Assembly: GCA_036346205.1 (NCBI GenBank)
Contig: JARFJB010000537.1
Location: forward strand, 1-64,000
Direction: 5' to 3'
Origin: Vesta saturnalis
Lineage: Eukaryota; Arthropoda; Insecta; Coleoptera; Lampyridae
Length of the DNA stretch: 64,000 nucleotides
The position numbers were made by a program, and so were the translations under genes. This document shows, in pieces, positions 31,681-42,900 of the stretch. Below the pieces are notes generated by a model, which was given only the letters and a program-made list of their open reading frames with translations, ran no database searches and was not told where the DNA came from. Position 1 is the first letter of the stretch, and every line of letters begins with the position of its first letter.

Positions 31681-34230
31681 TTTGCTGCAACAAAGAAAGA
31701 ATAAAACTATATGCTGAAGTGTAGGTTGAAATGGTTTAGGAAAGCCAGAGATGCAATACGAAACTAACACTTACTATTCTTTGAAGACATGATGTAACAC
31801 CGCTTGAAAACTTTACTTGGTGACGCATAAAGACGGACTGACACTGTAGTGGAACCCTCCGTCTTAAATACTAAATTTGAAGTTTTGGGGGAAAGGAATG
31901 AAAAAACCGGACAGTTGGGCAACTGCTAAAAAATCCTACCATGTGGGAGTTACATATTAAAAAAAGGAATCCGTTTTGAACTGTATTTAAACTGGTTTAT
32001 GGTTTTGAGCTTTTTGTTTTAATGGTTTGAGCTGTATTTGATCTGTATTTGAACTGTTTTTTTATCTGTACAGATTCCAATGCTATAATGTAACTAATGG
32101 GGGATTTTCAAGACAGTTGCGCACGCAACTGTCTTAAGTTCCTCCACTAACCAGAACGAAAAGACCTCTTGAAAATTTTATTTAAGCTTCTTCCATTTGA
32201 ATAGAACTGATTAAATTTCTGGCAGAACTCCAGCGACGGAGATTTTTAATGTGTACATATTTTTAAAGAAAATTACTTCTAATAAGTTTTATCTATAAAG
32301 TTGTGTTACAAGAAAACGCAACGTATATGATTTTGTGTATTTGGGTTGTAATCGAACTTTCTTATAAACGGTGATTATTAAAGCAGCTAGTTGAAAAAAA
32401 CAAGATTTTGCGTCATTGTCGCTTTGTAGGCCTTTACCACCTTTTACTTTTTAATGTAACAAAATACTTATGATTTTCATTACATAATAATTAAATATAT
32501 AGAAAAACCAGTTTTCAGCTTTACACAATGTAAATTAATTTTCTTTAATTACCTCATTTTATTTTCAGTCCTTTTATTACTTCTTCATTAATTACCATTA
32601 CTTAAAATCGTTCAATAAAAATTTTTAACCTTGATTTCAAGTATAGCAAAAACCGGATATAGAGCTAATGAACTTAAGTAATTGATATATCTTGTAATTT
32701 AATATGTTTAATATTACACAATTGTTTTTAGTGTAAAAATATTACCTACTAATTATACATTGCAATTTTTCTAAAGGACAGCATCTATTTGAAACAAATA
32801 AGATAACTTTTGTATTCCTTCAATTAAAAACTAAAACTTTAACCTTTTTTTTATATAAACGATGTAATTACAGGTTTTATCAGTATCATCGTGAATATTA
32901 GCTTTAAAATTACACTGAACTTATTTGACTAAATCCTTTGTTTAAATGGAAATTAAAAAATTAGAGCATCATTTTCAAGTTTTTTAAAAAAAAAATTTAT
33001 TTATATATTCTATATAGTGCTCTACCTATAAAGAAAAGAATACAGTTAAAAACTGGTCTTTATTATAATCATAATTTACTTTTTACCACTTTATACTTAG
33101 GAAAATAAATTATGTTTTTTTACTGTTTCATCTAATAAATAAATCATTCTCATTATCATGCCTATTTTAACTAACTAATAAGTATTTAAAAACTTGTTTA
33201 CAATCAATTTACATCTGATTATTACTACGTCTATAAGGTTTTTTGTCTGCATATCCAACTTTTTTTAGAAAATTACTTTAACATACTGAAAATGATTTAA
33301 ATCATTCAATAAGAAAAACAAATCGTTAATTTATATCTAAATCCTTTACCGTTTAAAACTGGGATATATTATATACAATTTATGTAAAAATGAGGTCATC
33401 TTAAATACAAACCGGATAGAGAGTAAACCTTTTTGATTACTAAAAAATAATTGCTATATCATGTAATTTACATACGCTTTCAGTAATATCAAAAATTTTA
33501 ATTTACTATTTCCAATTACATTGCAGTATAATTAGCTAAATAAATTGGTATTGTTTTGCAATTTAGTAAAATCAACTAATAAGTATTAATTATTAATTCT
33601 ACTGCAACAGTTGACTATTACAAACTAAAGGTCAAATGTCGATAAAATCCCCCAATACTCATATTCGCTAAAAGTTGTTTGTTACTTTGTATTATATTTT
33701 TTCTTTTAATACTAGTTGAACTAGGTCATGCCGAGACCTGCGAAATAAGAAAACAGATTCGCGCTTTCAAGGTCTTCATGCTATATAAGGTGCATAAACC
33801 AGTTTGATCTCGAGTTTCCAAGTATTCACGTCGTATAGTTGGTGAGACTGCCATTCTGGCTCGAGATCCAACACTTCCTTTGGGTTTCAAATCTAACTTT
33901 GCAACCCTAAGGCCTTCTAACCTACTCCGTCGTCGGTAAGCATAATGTACGGTGGTGAGGTGGGTGAGTGTGAGTGTGTTTGGTGTTTCATATGTGTTTG
34001 AGGTGTATTTGTGTGTTTTAGTGTGTTTTTAGTTTTGAGAGCGCTGAACGGCTTGGTACCACATGTCACACGGTGAATACTGCCTCATGTTGCGCACCCT
34101 AACACAACTGTTTTTTATGTGTCGATGACGACTATTTTTATATTATGTGATTAAGTATGTTATATTGATTTTTTTGTATCTCTTGTATAGTGTATGACTA
34201 ATTATTTCCTGTCAGTCTAGTAGTTGTTCA
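31681..34230. other. Long non-coding AT-rich region of the Polinton, right
   Basis: About 2.5 kb without a supportable gene. It contains a perfect 12-bp hairpin at 32,110-32,135, a TATATAAGG word at 33,783 and a GT-rich stretch at 33,950-34,030. Other Polintons carry variable or regulatory DNA at such positions. An intron-containing or very decayed gene cannot be excluded. Confidence 0.4.
32110..32135. repeat. Perfect 12-bp inverted repeat with 2-bp centre
   Basis: AAGACAGTTGCG, then CA, then the exact reverse complement CGCAACTGTCTT. It is GC-richer than its surroundings and lies in the non-coding right part of the Polinton. It could be a protein-binding site or the core of a small mobile element. 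Confidence 0.85.
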
Positions 34231-35023
34231 TCGCTGCTAACATGTGTAACCTAAACTTTTCTAATCCTCAGTATTACAACTGTTTTGATGCTTACTAACG
34301 TATGTACTAATCCATGTTTTATTCCTATAGCAAATCATATATCTTAATGTTTCTAAATATAATTTATATGTCTGATTTAAATGTATATAAATCTCTTTAA
34401 TTTATATAAATTTGTACATGTCTGTCTACGTGAATTAAATATATTAACATATCGTTTTCTTTTATTTTTAAAAAGTGAAATATATAATTTTTACACGTCT
34501 TCATTTTATATATATAATTTGTACATGTCTGTCTACATGAATTAAATAAATTAACATATCGTTTTCTTTTATTTTGGTAAAAAGTGAGGTGAGCAAAAAT
34601 TCATACAAAAACATAAAGTGGACAAAAACATACGTGGACCAAAACATACACGTGGACAAAAATAAAGTGGGCAAAACATACAGTCCAACCAGGTCACACG
34701 GACGTTATTGTGGAACATGAAATTAGGCCTTGTAATAGTGGAACAGGAAAGGCGTTGGTCACAGGATTTGTAATTGTGAAACAGGAAAGCGTGGTTTTGT
34801 GCAGGATGGCCTTGTAATAGTGGAACACGAATAGGTCTCCGGATAGCCTTGTAGTTGTGGAACAGGAAAGCGGGTTTGTGACCCTGGTTTTGTGGTAATG
34901 ATATGCATTTAGGTCACACACGCTTTTGACCTTGGTACGGTGGGAAACCGGTTTTGTGGCAACCTTGGAAATGTGGGGCCTTGGAAATGTGGTGTGTCCC
35001 AAAAGTCTCCAATCTTACCTACT
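34231..35023 (-). repeat. Right terminal inverted repeat of the Polinton
   Basis: Inverse of 17,490-18,247. It holds four to five subrepeats of the CTTGTAATAGTGGAACAGGA type (34,710-34,880), an array of GTGGACAAAAACATA-like words (34,615-34,685) and a ~110-bp tandem duplication (34,417-34,480 and 34,527-34,590) that the left repeat lacks. Confidence 0.9.
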
Positions 35024-35029
35024 CGCATC
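35024..35029. repeat. Putative Polinton target duplication, right
   Basis: CGCATC, against TCCATC on the left (17,484-17,489). Using the left version restores mariner coding sense across the junction. Confidence 0.5.
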
Positions 35030-35693
35030 ACCTTTCTGACTTCCAAAAAGCAGGCGTGTAAGAATTTACCATGAAACTTTAAATATCTTAAATAATGGCG
35101 GACACCAATTTTTTTCCAAAATAGTGACTGGTGACAAAACTTAAATTCCCTTTTTCGACGTGCCTACCCGGGAAGAGAGTCGTGTATGGATTCACAAAGA
35201 TGAGGAAACACCAACAATGACAAGGAAGCAGCTAGCTATGAAAAAGGTATGTATGCGGTATTCATCAGAAGTACAGGCTAGTTAGGGCAATTAAGCTAGA
35301 AGGACAAAAGACAATTACAGCTAAATGGTCTGTAAAATGTTTGCCTGATGTGTTCAGTAGGGTTCCAGACAAGAGAATTATGCTGCACTATGATAACACA
35401 TCGTCCCATACGGCAGTTTTAACTCTCCAGTTTTTGGCGGAAAAAATATAAAAGTAATAGAACATCCACCGTATTCGCCTGATTTAGCAATGTGAGACTT
35501 TTGACCATTGTTTCGGATTAAAAGGAATTTTCGGGGTGGAAGGTTTTCATCTGAAGAAGAGATTAATGCCGCATTTCAGGCTTATTCTGAAGGCATTCCA
35601 AAAGAAGATTGGTTGGGAGCTTTTAAACAGTGGAAAGAAAGAATGGTCAAGTGTACCATTGTTGAAGGTAATTACTTTGAGCATATTTCATAG
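35024..35693 (+). pseudogene. Mariner (DD34D) transposase, C-terminal side (right of the Polinton)
   Basis: Continues the mariner protein interrupted at 17,489. Pieces in order: HLSDFQKAG, then ILNNGGHQFFSKIVTGDKT (first Asp, ~35,085-35,140), PTREESRVWIHKDEETPTMT, TGLVRAIKLEGQKTITAKW, MLHYDNTSSHTAVLTLQFL (second Asp, ~35,380), KVIEHPPYSPDLAM with the following stop codon and then DF (third Asp), and the C-terminus RRFSSEEEINAAFQAY-like (35,508-35,693) to FEHIS. Several frameshifts and in-frame stops are present, so this copy was dead well before or after the Polinton came in. Confidence 0.85.
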
Positions 35694-35699
35694 AAACAT

Positions 35700-36180
35700 T
35701 AACCGTGTTTCTTATTCTCAATAAATTCAGCTCGACTCTCGTAGTACAGTCAATATGGTGAACCAATCTTATACACTGTTATTCACGCAACTGGATCATT
35801 AGAACTTTGTGGGGTTCCGATAACATTTCGGAACTAAAATTTTGGAACCAGCTGTGCCGAAGGTGACTTATCAACTTTGTTATTTTAAAAAGTATGCTAC
35901 ATTTTCTAAAAACTTTTTTTGAGTGTAAATTTGGATAGAAAGTTTTGTCATATTTTTACTCAGCTATCTATGTTCTTGATATTTTCATTTTTTGAAAAGA
36001 AAAATCATGTAGAGGAAACTATTCAAACTTATGGCTTGGAAGTTTGAAAAGTTACAAATTTCATTTTTACTCAATTCTACAATATATAAATATAAATCGA
36101 GGTCCTTCTAATGCTCAAAAATAGGTAACCAATTTCCACACCTTCAAATTTGTTTTAAACTCGCTTTTTTTTAAATGGAT
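35700..36180. other. Unassigned DNA right of the mariner fragment
   Basis: AT-rich sequence with no ORF or repeat that I can support. The right end of the mariner inverted repeat should lie near its start but is not obvious. Confidence 0.3.
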
Positions 36181-36189
36181 CATTCTGTA

Positions 36190-36380
36190 TATTATTTCGT
36201 TATTGGATTCGCAAGGTAATCATTATCAGCTCTATACGTCGTTATTTTGAATGGTTTACGACTCATAACAATTTTTGTGTTAAACGTATACAAAACGTTC
36301 TTGAAACGCAATTAAAAATGGGTAAAATTATAGTACCAGAAGCAGCGACCGTAATAAATGATCCATTTCACCAAGCTTAA
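36190..36380 (+). CDS. Possible short exon, unknown protein
   Basis: A stop-free plus frame of about 60 codons with protein-like composition: RRYFEWFTTHNNFCVKRIQN, then ETQLKMGKIIVPEAATVIND, ending HQA before TAA at 36,378. There is no ATG at its start, and a possible splice acceptor (CATTATCAG at about 36,212-36,220) precedes it. I recognise no family. It could be a terminal exon of a host gene or transposon debris. Confidence 0.25.
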
Positions 36381-36990
36381 TTTTTTCTATACATTATGCT
36401 TGCATCATAAACTTATGTTATGGTCGCCTTCATAGTTATACAAATGATTGAATAATTTCAAGTCCAAATAATACAGTCTTCCACTATTAATCAACAACAG
36501 AACAAATCTTGCACGTGCTTAAATATGCGGGAAAATGTATTGACAAAAATTCACACCGCTAAAGGTGAAATTTGTGTGGAGTTTAGTTTTTATGATAAAA
36601 ACAAGAAAACCATAGTCTTCCAGATATATGTATAACGGGAGTTGTGAGATTACTTTGACCCGCTGGGTATATTAATGCGTAATTTAATCACATGCTCAAT
36701 TTAGAGGATATTTACAAGATAACAAAAGCACCGTTTTGATATTAAAAGATAAGCAAGATAAAACTAAAATATACCGATGATTAAATACAATATTATCGTT
36801 AAAAATATATATAATAATAAAACATCGTTAATGAGTTTCACATAAACCCGCTAATTAGGTAGGAATACAAAAAGCGAATGTGCAATTTACGCATAGTAAA
36901 TGTATGCGGGGACAAGCGGTGAAATCTGCGGTTGCTGAGCACGCTTTAAACAGTTTATCATGACATTCGATTTGATAATATGGAAGATTG
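36381..36990. other. Unassigned AT-rich DNA before the low-complexity block
   Basis: Ordinary-looking sequence with no gene. It ends abruptly where homopolymer runs begin at about 36,990. Confidence 0.3.
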
Positions 36991-39900
36991 TCAAACAGGT
37001 TTTTAAACGGGGCCCTTTTTTTTTTGGGGGGCCCCTTTGTTTGTCTTTTAAAACTTATTTCTTTTTTTTAAAATTTTTTTTTTTTTTTAAAAATTTTTTT
37101 TACTAAAAAAGTTTTAAAATTTTTTTATTAATTTAAAAAGAATTTTTTTTTAAAAATTTGTTTTTAAAAAATTTCCTTTAAAAAAAAATTTCCCCAAAAA
37201 AGAAAAAAGTGATTAAATTTGCCAAATTTAAAATTTTTTTTTTAAAAAAATTTTAAAAATTTTTAAAATTTTATTTTAATTTAAAAAAATTTTTTAAAAA
37301 AAAAAAAAAAAAATTTTTTTAAATTTTTAAAAATTTTAAATTTTTAAAAAAATTTGTTTAAAACCCAAATTTTGGGGATTAAAATTTTTAAACCCGGGGC
37401 CCGTTTTAAAATTAAGAAAAAAAATGAAATTTTGATTTCAAAAAATTAAATTTTTAAGCCTGAAAAATAAATTTTAAAGCAAATTTTTTAAAAAAATTTT
37501 GATGTTAAAAAAATTTTAATTTAAAAAAAAATTTTTCCAAAATTAAATTTTAAAAAAAATACTTTAAAAATTTTTTTAAATTTTTTTTGGTTTTTTTTTT
37601 GTTTCCTTTTTAAATAAATTTAAAAAAGTTTTGTATTTTTTTTTGGGTTTTTGTTTTTATTTTTGGTTTTATTGGGTTTTTGTATTTTTTATTTTTTTTT
37701 TTCCTTGGTTTTTTTTTTTTTTAAAGTTATTCTTTAAAAATTTTTTTTTTTTAGGGGGTTTGCCCTTTTTTTTTTTTTTTTGGGGGTTTTTTTTTTTTTT
37801 AAAATTTATTTTAATTTTTTTAATAAAATTTTTTTTTTAAAAATTTTTTTTTTAAAATTTAAAAAATTTTTTAAAAAATTTTTTTTTTTTTCCCTTGGGT
37901 TTTTAAAAAAAATTTAAAATTTTTTTTCAAAATTTTTAAAAATTTTTTTAAAGAATTTTCAAATTAAAATTTTTCCAGGGTTAATTTTTTTTTGAGTAAA
38001 ATTTTTTTTAAATTTTGGGTTTTTTAAAAAAATTTTGAAAAAGTTTTTAAAAATCCTTAAATTTTAACAAAAATTTGGCAATAAAAAAAAACCAAATTTA
38101 AATAAAAACCCCGGGAAAAGGTTTTAAAAAAAAAAGGAAATTTTTTTGTTTGGAAATTAAAAATTTTTTTATTTAAAAAACCCAACAAAAAAACCCCAAA
38201 AAAAAAAAAAAAAAACTTTTTTAAAACTTTAAAACCCTTTTAAAATTTTAAATTTTTTTAAAAAACCATTTTTTAAATTTTTTAATTTTTGAATTTTTTT
38301 TAAAAATTTTAAAAATTTTTTGTTATTTTCCTTTCGGGGTTTTTTGGTTTTTTTTCTTTTTGCTTTGTTGGGGGGAAATTTTTGGGGTTTATTTTTTTTT
38401 TTTTTTTTTTTGTTTACTTGGTTGGTTTCCCTTTTTTTGGGTTTTTGGGTTTTCTTTTTTTTTGGGTTTTTTTGGGGTTTGGGGTTTCTGTTTCCCTTTA
38501 TTTAAAATTTTTGGGGAAATTTTGCGAAAAAATTTTTTCCGCCTTGGGTTTAATTTTTTTTTGCGAAAAACTTTTTTGGTTTTTTTTAAAAAAAAATAAA
38601 ATTTAAAAAAATTTGTCCAAAAATAAAAAAATAAAAATTAAAAAATTTTTTAAAAAATTTTTTTTAAAAAATTTTGAAAAAAAAATTTTTTTTAAAAAAA
38701 TTTTAAAAATTTTTAACAAAAAAATTTTTTAAAAAAAAACAAACCAAAGTTTTCAAAAAAAAATTAAAGGGTTTTTATAAAAATTTAAAAATAAAAAAAA
38801 TTTTTGAAAAATGGAAAAACCAAAATAAATTTTAAAAAATTAAAAAATTTTAAATTAACAAAAAAAGCTTGTTTTTTTTGACATTAAAATTTTTACATTT
38901 TTTTTTAATAAATTTTTGGTTTTTAAATTTTTTTTTTATAATATTAAAATTTAAAAAAAAAAATTAAAAAATTTTTTTTTAAATTTTTAAAGGGTTTTTT
39001 TTAATATTTTTGTTTTAAACTACCCAAAATAATGGTCCCAAAAAAAAGTTGATAATTTTTAATAAATTTTTTTTGTTTTTTTTTATTTTTTTAAATTTTT
39101 AAATTTTAAACAATTTTTTAAAATTTTTTTTTTAAAAAATTTTATTTTTTATCAAAAAAACTTTTTAAATTATTTTTTTAATTTTTAAAAGTTTTTAAAT
39201 TTTAAAAAAAAATTTTTGAACGTTTTTTTCCCAAGAATTTAAAATTAAAATTAAAAGGCCCAATTTGTTTTTAAAAATTAAAAATTTTGGGCAAGTTTTA
39301 AAAAAAATTAATTTTTTCAAATTAAAGAAAATTTCAAAATTTTTTAAAATTTTTTTTTTTTTTAAAAATTTTTTCTTTCAAATTTTAAAAGATTTTTTTT
39401 TAAAAAAAAAAACAAACCCCCCCCAAAACCCAAAAACCCCACAAAAAATTTTTTAAAGTAGGGTTTTTTTCCCCATTTTTTACTATTCCTAATTTATTTT
39501 TAAAACAAACCCCCAAAAAAAAAAAAAACCCAACCCCCAACAACTTTCCTTTTTTTTAACATGTTGGGGGTTTTTTAAATTTTTAGTTAATTTTCCCAAT
39601 TTTTCCCCCAAAAGGGGGCCCACCCAAAAGGCAAATTTAAAGATTTTTTAAAACCATTTTTTTAGGTAACCTTTGGGCCTTTTTAAAATGTTTTAAAATT
39701 TTGGGGCTTTTAACTTTTTTTTCTTTTTGGGGAAGGCCCCAAAAAGATCCCGGGGGCAAATGGGAATTTCAATTTGAAAAATTATTTTAGGGATTTTGTA
39801 AAATGGGTTTTTTGATAAAATTTTATTTTTATTTTTAAAAATTTTTTAAATTAAAGTTAAATTGCCCCCCGGGTTGTTTTTTTAAAAAAAATTTTTTCTA

Positions 39901-42900
39901 AAATTGTATTTTTTAAAAAATTTACCAAAGTTTCATTCAAAAAATTCTAAAAAAAAATTTTAAAATTTTCCCTATAAAATTTATTTTATTTAAAATATAA
40001 CTTTTTTAAAATAAAAAATTTTTTTGTTGTTTTCCCCCCTTTTTTAAAAAAATTTTAATTTAAAAAAAAATTATTTATTAATAAAATAATAAAAAAATTT
40101 TAAAATTTTAAAGGAAATCAGTTTTAAGGTTTTTAATTTCTAATTAAAATTAAATTAAAATATTTTACTTTTGGATTTTAATTTAAAAATTTTAAAATTT
40201 AAAAATTTTTAAAATATTTGTTTTTATTTTAAAATTTTAAAACCCCCCAAAAAAACACAATTTTTTCATTTTTTAAAATGTTATAAGGTTGTAAAACCCC
40301 TTAAAAATATTTTTTATTTAAAAATTTTTTAAAAAATTTTTAAAAAAAATTTAATTAAAAAAAAAAAAATTTTTAATTTTATTTTTTTACTGTTTTAAAA
40401 AACCCTAAAATTTAAAAATTAATTTTAGGATTATTAAATAATAAAATATAATAAACTTTTTAAAAACTTTAAATTTTTGTTAAAATTCGAAAAAATTAAA
40501 AATTAAAATTTTTCCTTTTAAATTTCCCAAAATTAAATATTTTAAAACTTTAATTTTTTAAACCTGTTTAAATTTAAAATTTTTTTTAATGGTTTTAAAC
40601 CCTTTTTTTTAACATTAAATAAACAGGAAAATTTTTTTAAATTTAAACTTAAAATTTAAAACAAAAAAATTTAAAATTTTTAAGGGGGAAATTTTAAAAA
40701 ATTTTGGTTAAAAAACTAAATTTTCATTTTTAAAAAAAATATTATTTCTTTAAAATTTAATTAATTTTTTAATTAAGTTTAATAATTTTTCAAACTTAAA
40801 AACCAAAATTGGGTTTTAGTTTCCCTATAAAAATTTGGTTTTAAAAATAAATTTTAAAATTAATTTTTTTTTGGTTAAAAAGAAAAAAAACAAAAACCCA
40901 AAAAAATTCTTTACCCAAAACCAAAAATTTTGAAAACCCTTAAAAAAATTTTAAAATTTAATGGGCCTTTTTAAATTTAAAAATTTTTTACTTTAAAGGC
41001 CAACCAAACCCTTTCAAGCCCAAAACCCCCCTTTTAAAACCAAAGTTTGAACGGAAATTTAAAAATTTAAATTAAAAATTTAAAAAATTTAAGGGGTTTT
41101 TTCTAATTTCAAAATCTTTTATTAATTTTAAAAAGTTTTAAAAATCTTCGGGGCCAAAAAATTTGCAAAAAAATTGACAAAAACCTCCCTTTTAGAAAAA
41201 AAAAAATGGGTTTAAGGAAAATAACCTTTCCATTTTTAAACATAGGGAATAAAATTTATAAATTTTTTATTAATTAAATTTAAAAAAAGGGACGTAAAGA
41301 ATCCAAGGGGTTAAAATTAAAGGGCCCCTTTCCATTTAAAATTTTTAAAAATTTTAAATTTTTTTAAAAAAATTTGTTTTTAAAACCCGGGAAAAACCCC
41401 TTTTCCAAAAATTTTAAAAACCTTTAAAAATTTAAAAAAAATTTGGAAATTTTAAATAAAATTATAGTTTTCTTTTTAAAAAATTAAAAAAAATTTTCCT
41501 TGTAAAATAGTTTTTTAAAAAAGTTTTTTTAGAAAATTTTTAAAAAAATTAAATAAAATTTTGTTCCAATTATTAAAATTTTTAAAAATTTTTTAATTTT
41601 TTTTTAAAAATTATAAAAGGGTTAAAACCTTTGAGATTTAAAATTTGTTGTGGGAAAAAAATAAAATGGGTTTTTTGGGAAAATTGGGGAATTTTATATT
41701 TTTGGGGTTTTTTATTTTAAACCCTAAAAAATTGGGGAAAAATAAAATTGCTGTTCGGTGGCAAATTTTGCTTAAAACCCGGTGGATGAAAATTTAAATT
41801 TGAACGTTTTTAAAAATTTTTTTTGGTTTGGGGGTTGAAGGGGGGAAAAATGGGAAGGGTTATAATAAAAGATTTCTGTTTAAATAAGCCCAGATGGCAA
41901 AATTTTATAAAGCCAGGGGCCGAACAAACCTTACAAGGGCTCTTAAAAGAAAATACAATTTGTTACCAACCCTCAAATTTAAAATTAGGGTTTTTAAAAA
42001 AATGGAATCAAAGCCCCAAAAAATTAATTTTAAAGGTTCATTTTTCCGGCCGGGGAAACATTTCGATTAAGTTTTTAATTTTCCTTTGTTTTCACGTTTT
42101 TTATTTCTTTAATTAAATTTAAACATTTTAAACCATAGGAAAAATTTTAATTTTATAAATTTATCTTTTAAAAATTAAGCTTTTTAAATAAAAAGAAATT
42201 TAAAAAACAGGCTTATAAAAATAAAAATTACAAGGGAACAATCCCAGTGGTTTTAGAAAAAACCTTTGTGCATGCAAAAAGATAAACTTTCAAAAAAAAT
42301 GGGTTGTTTCAATAATTTACCTAAATATGAAAAAAAACAAACGTTTTAAAAAATTTTAAACAAACTTCTATTTTTAGGGAATTATTTGGGTGAGGTAAAT
42401 TCCTTTTAAGGTAGTGTTAAATTTTTAAAATGGAAAAGTTTTTCCTTGTTTTTTTTTTAATTAATTTAATTTTGAAAAAACGTTACTTAATTTTAATAAA
42501 AGTTAAAAATGTTAACACGAAGGTTAAAAAAGTTTAAAATTGGTTTTATTTTTAGGTAAATCAGTGAAAATTGTATTATTAAAAGGCTTTTGGGTATTTT
42601 ACTTCAACGAAAACCCCAATTTTAGGGTTTTAACGAAAATTAAAGTTCCTTTAGGATAAATAAAAATTTTAAACAAATGGAATTTAAAGAATTAAGGATA
42701 AACTAAGTCTCAAAAATTTCCATTTTATTTTGTAATGTTTGGGTGCGTAATTTTTAACCAAAGCTTTTAAAAAAAATTTTTAAAATTGTTCTAAAATTTC
42801 ATTTAGAAATTTTCTTATTTTTTACGGAAAATTGAAAGAACTTACAACAATGAAATGTGAAAGCCGAAAAATTAATTTTTAAATTTGAAAAAACAACAAA

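Larger units (their letters stand above)
17490..35023 (+). mobile_element. Polinton/Maverick (adintovirus-like) element, full length
   Basis: A ~17.5 kb self-synthesising DNA transposon bounded by long terminal inverted repeats beginning AGTAGGTAAGATTGG. It encodes the family's diagnostic set: protein-primed family B DNA polymerase, retrovirus-like integrase, A32-type packaging ATPase, adenain-like protease, major and minor capsid proteins and a phospholipase A2 virion protein. Genes are grouped in alternating strand blocks with very short or overlapping junctions, as in a virus genome. Most long genes contain frameshifts. Whether it is a dead insertion or an intact one blurred by sequence errors cannot be decided here. 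Confidence 0.93.

Noticed and set aside
37631..38606. Phenylalanine-rich hydrophobic ORFs that look like membrane proteins
   Set aside because: They are translations of T runs in the homopolymer block.
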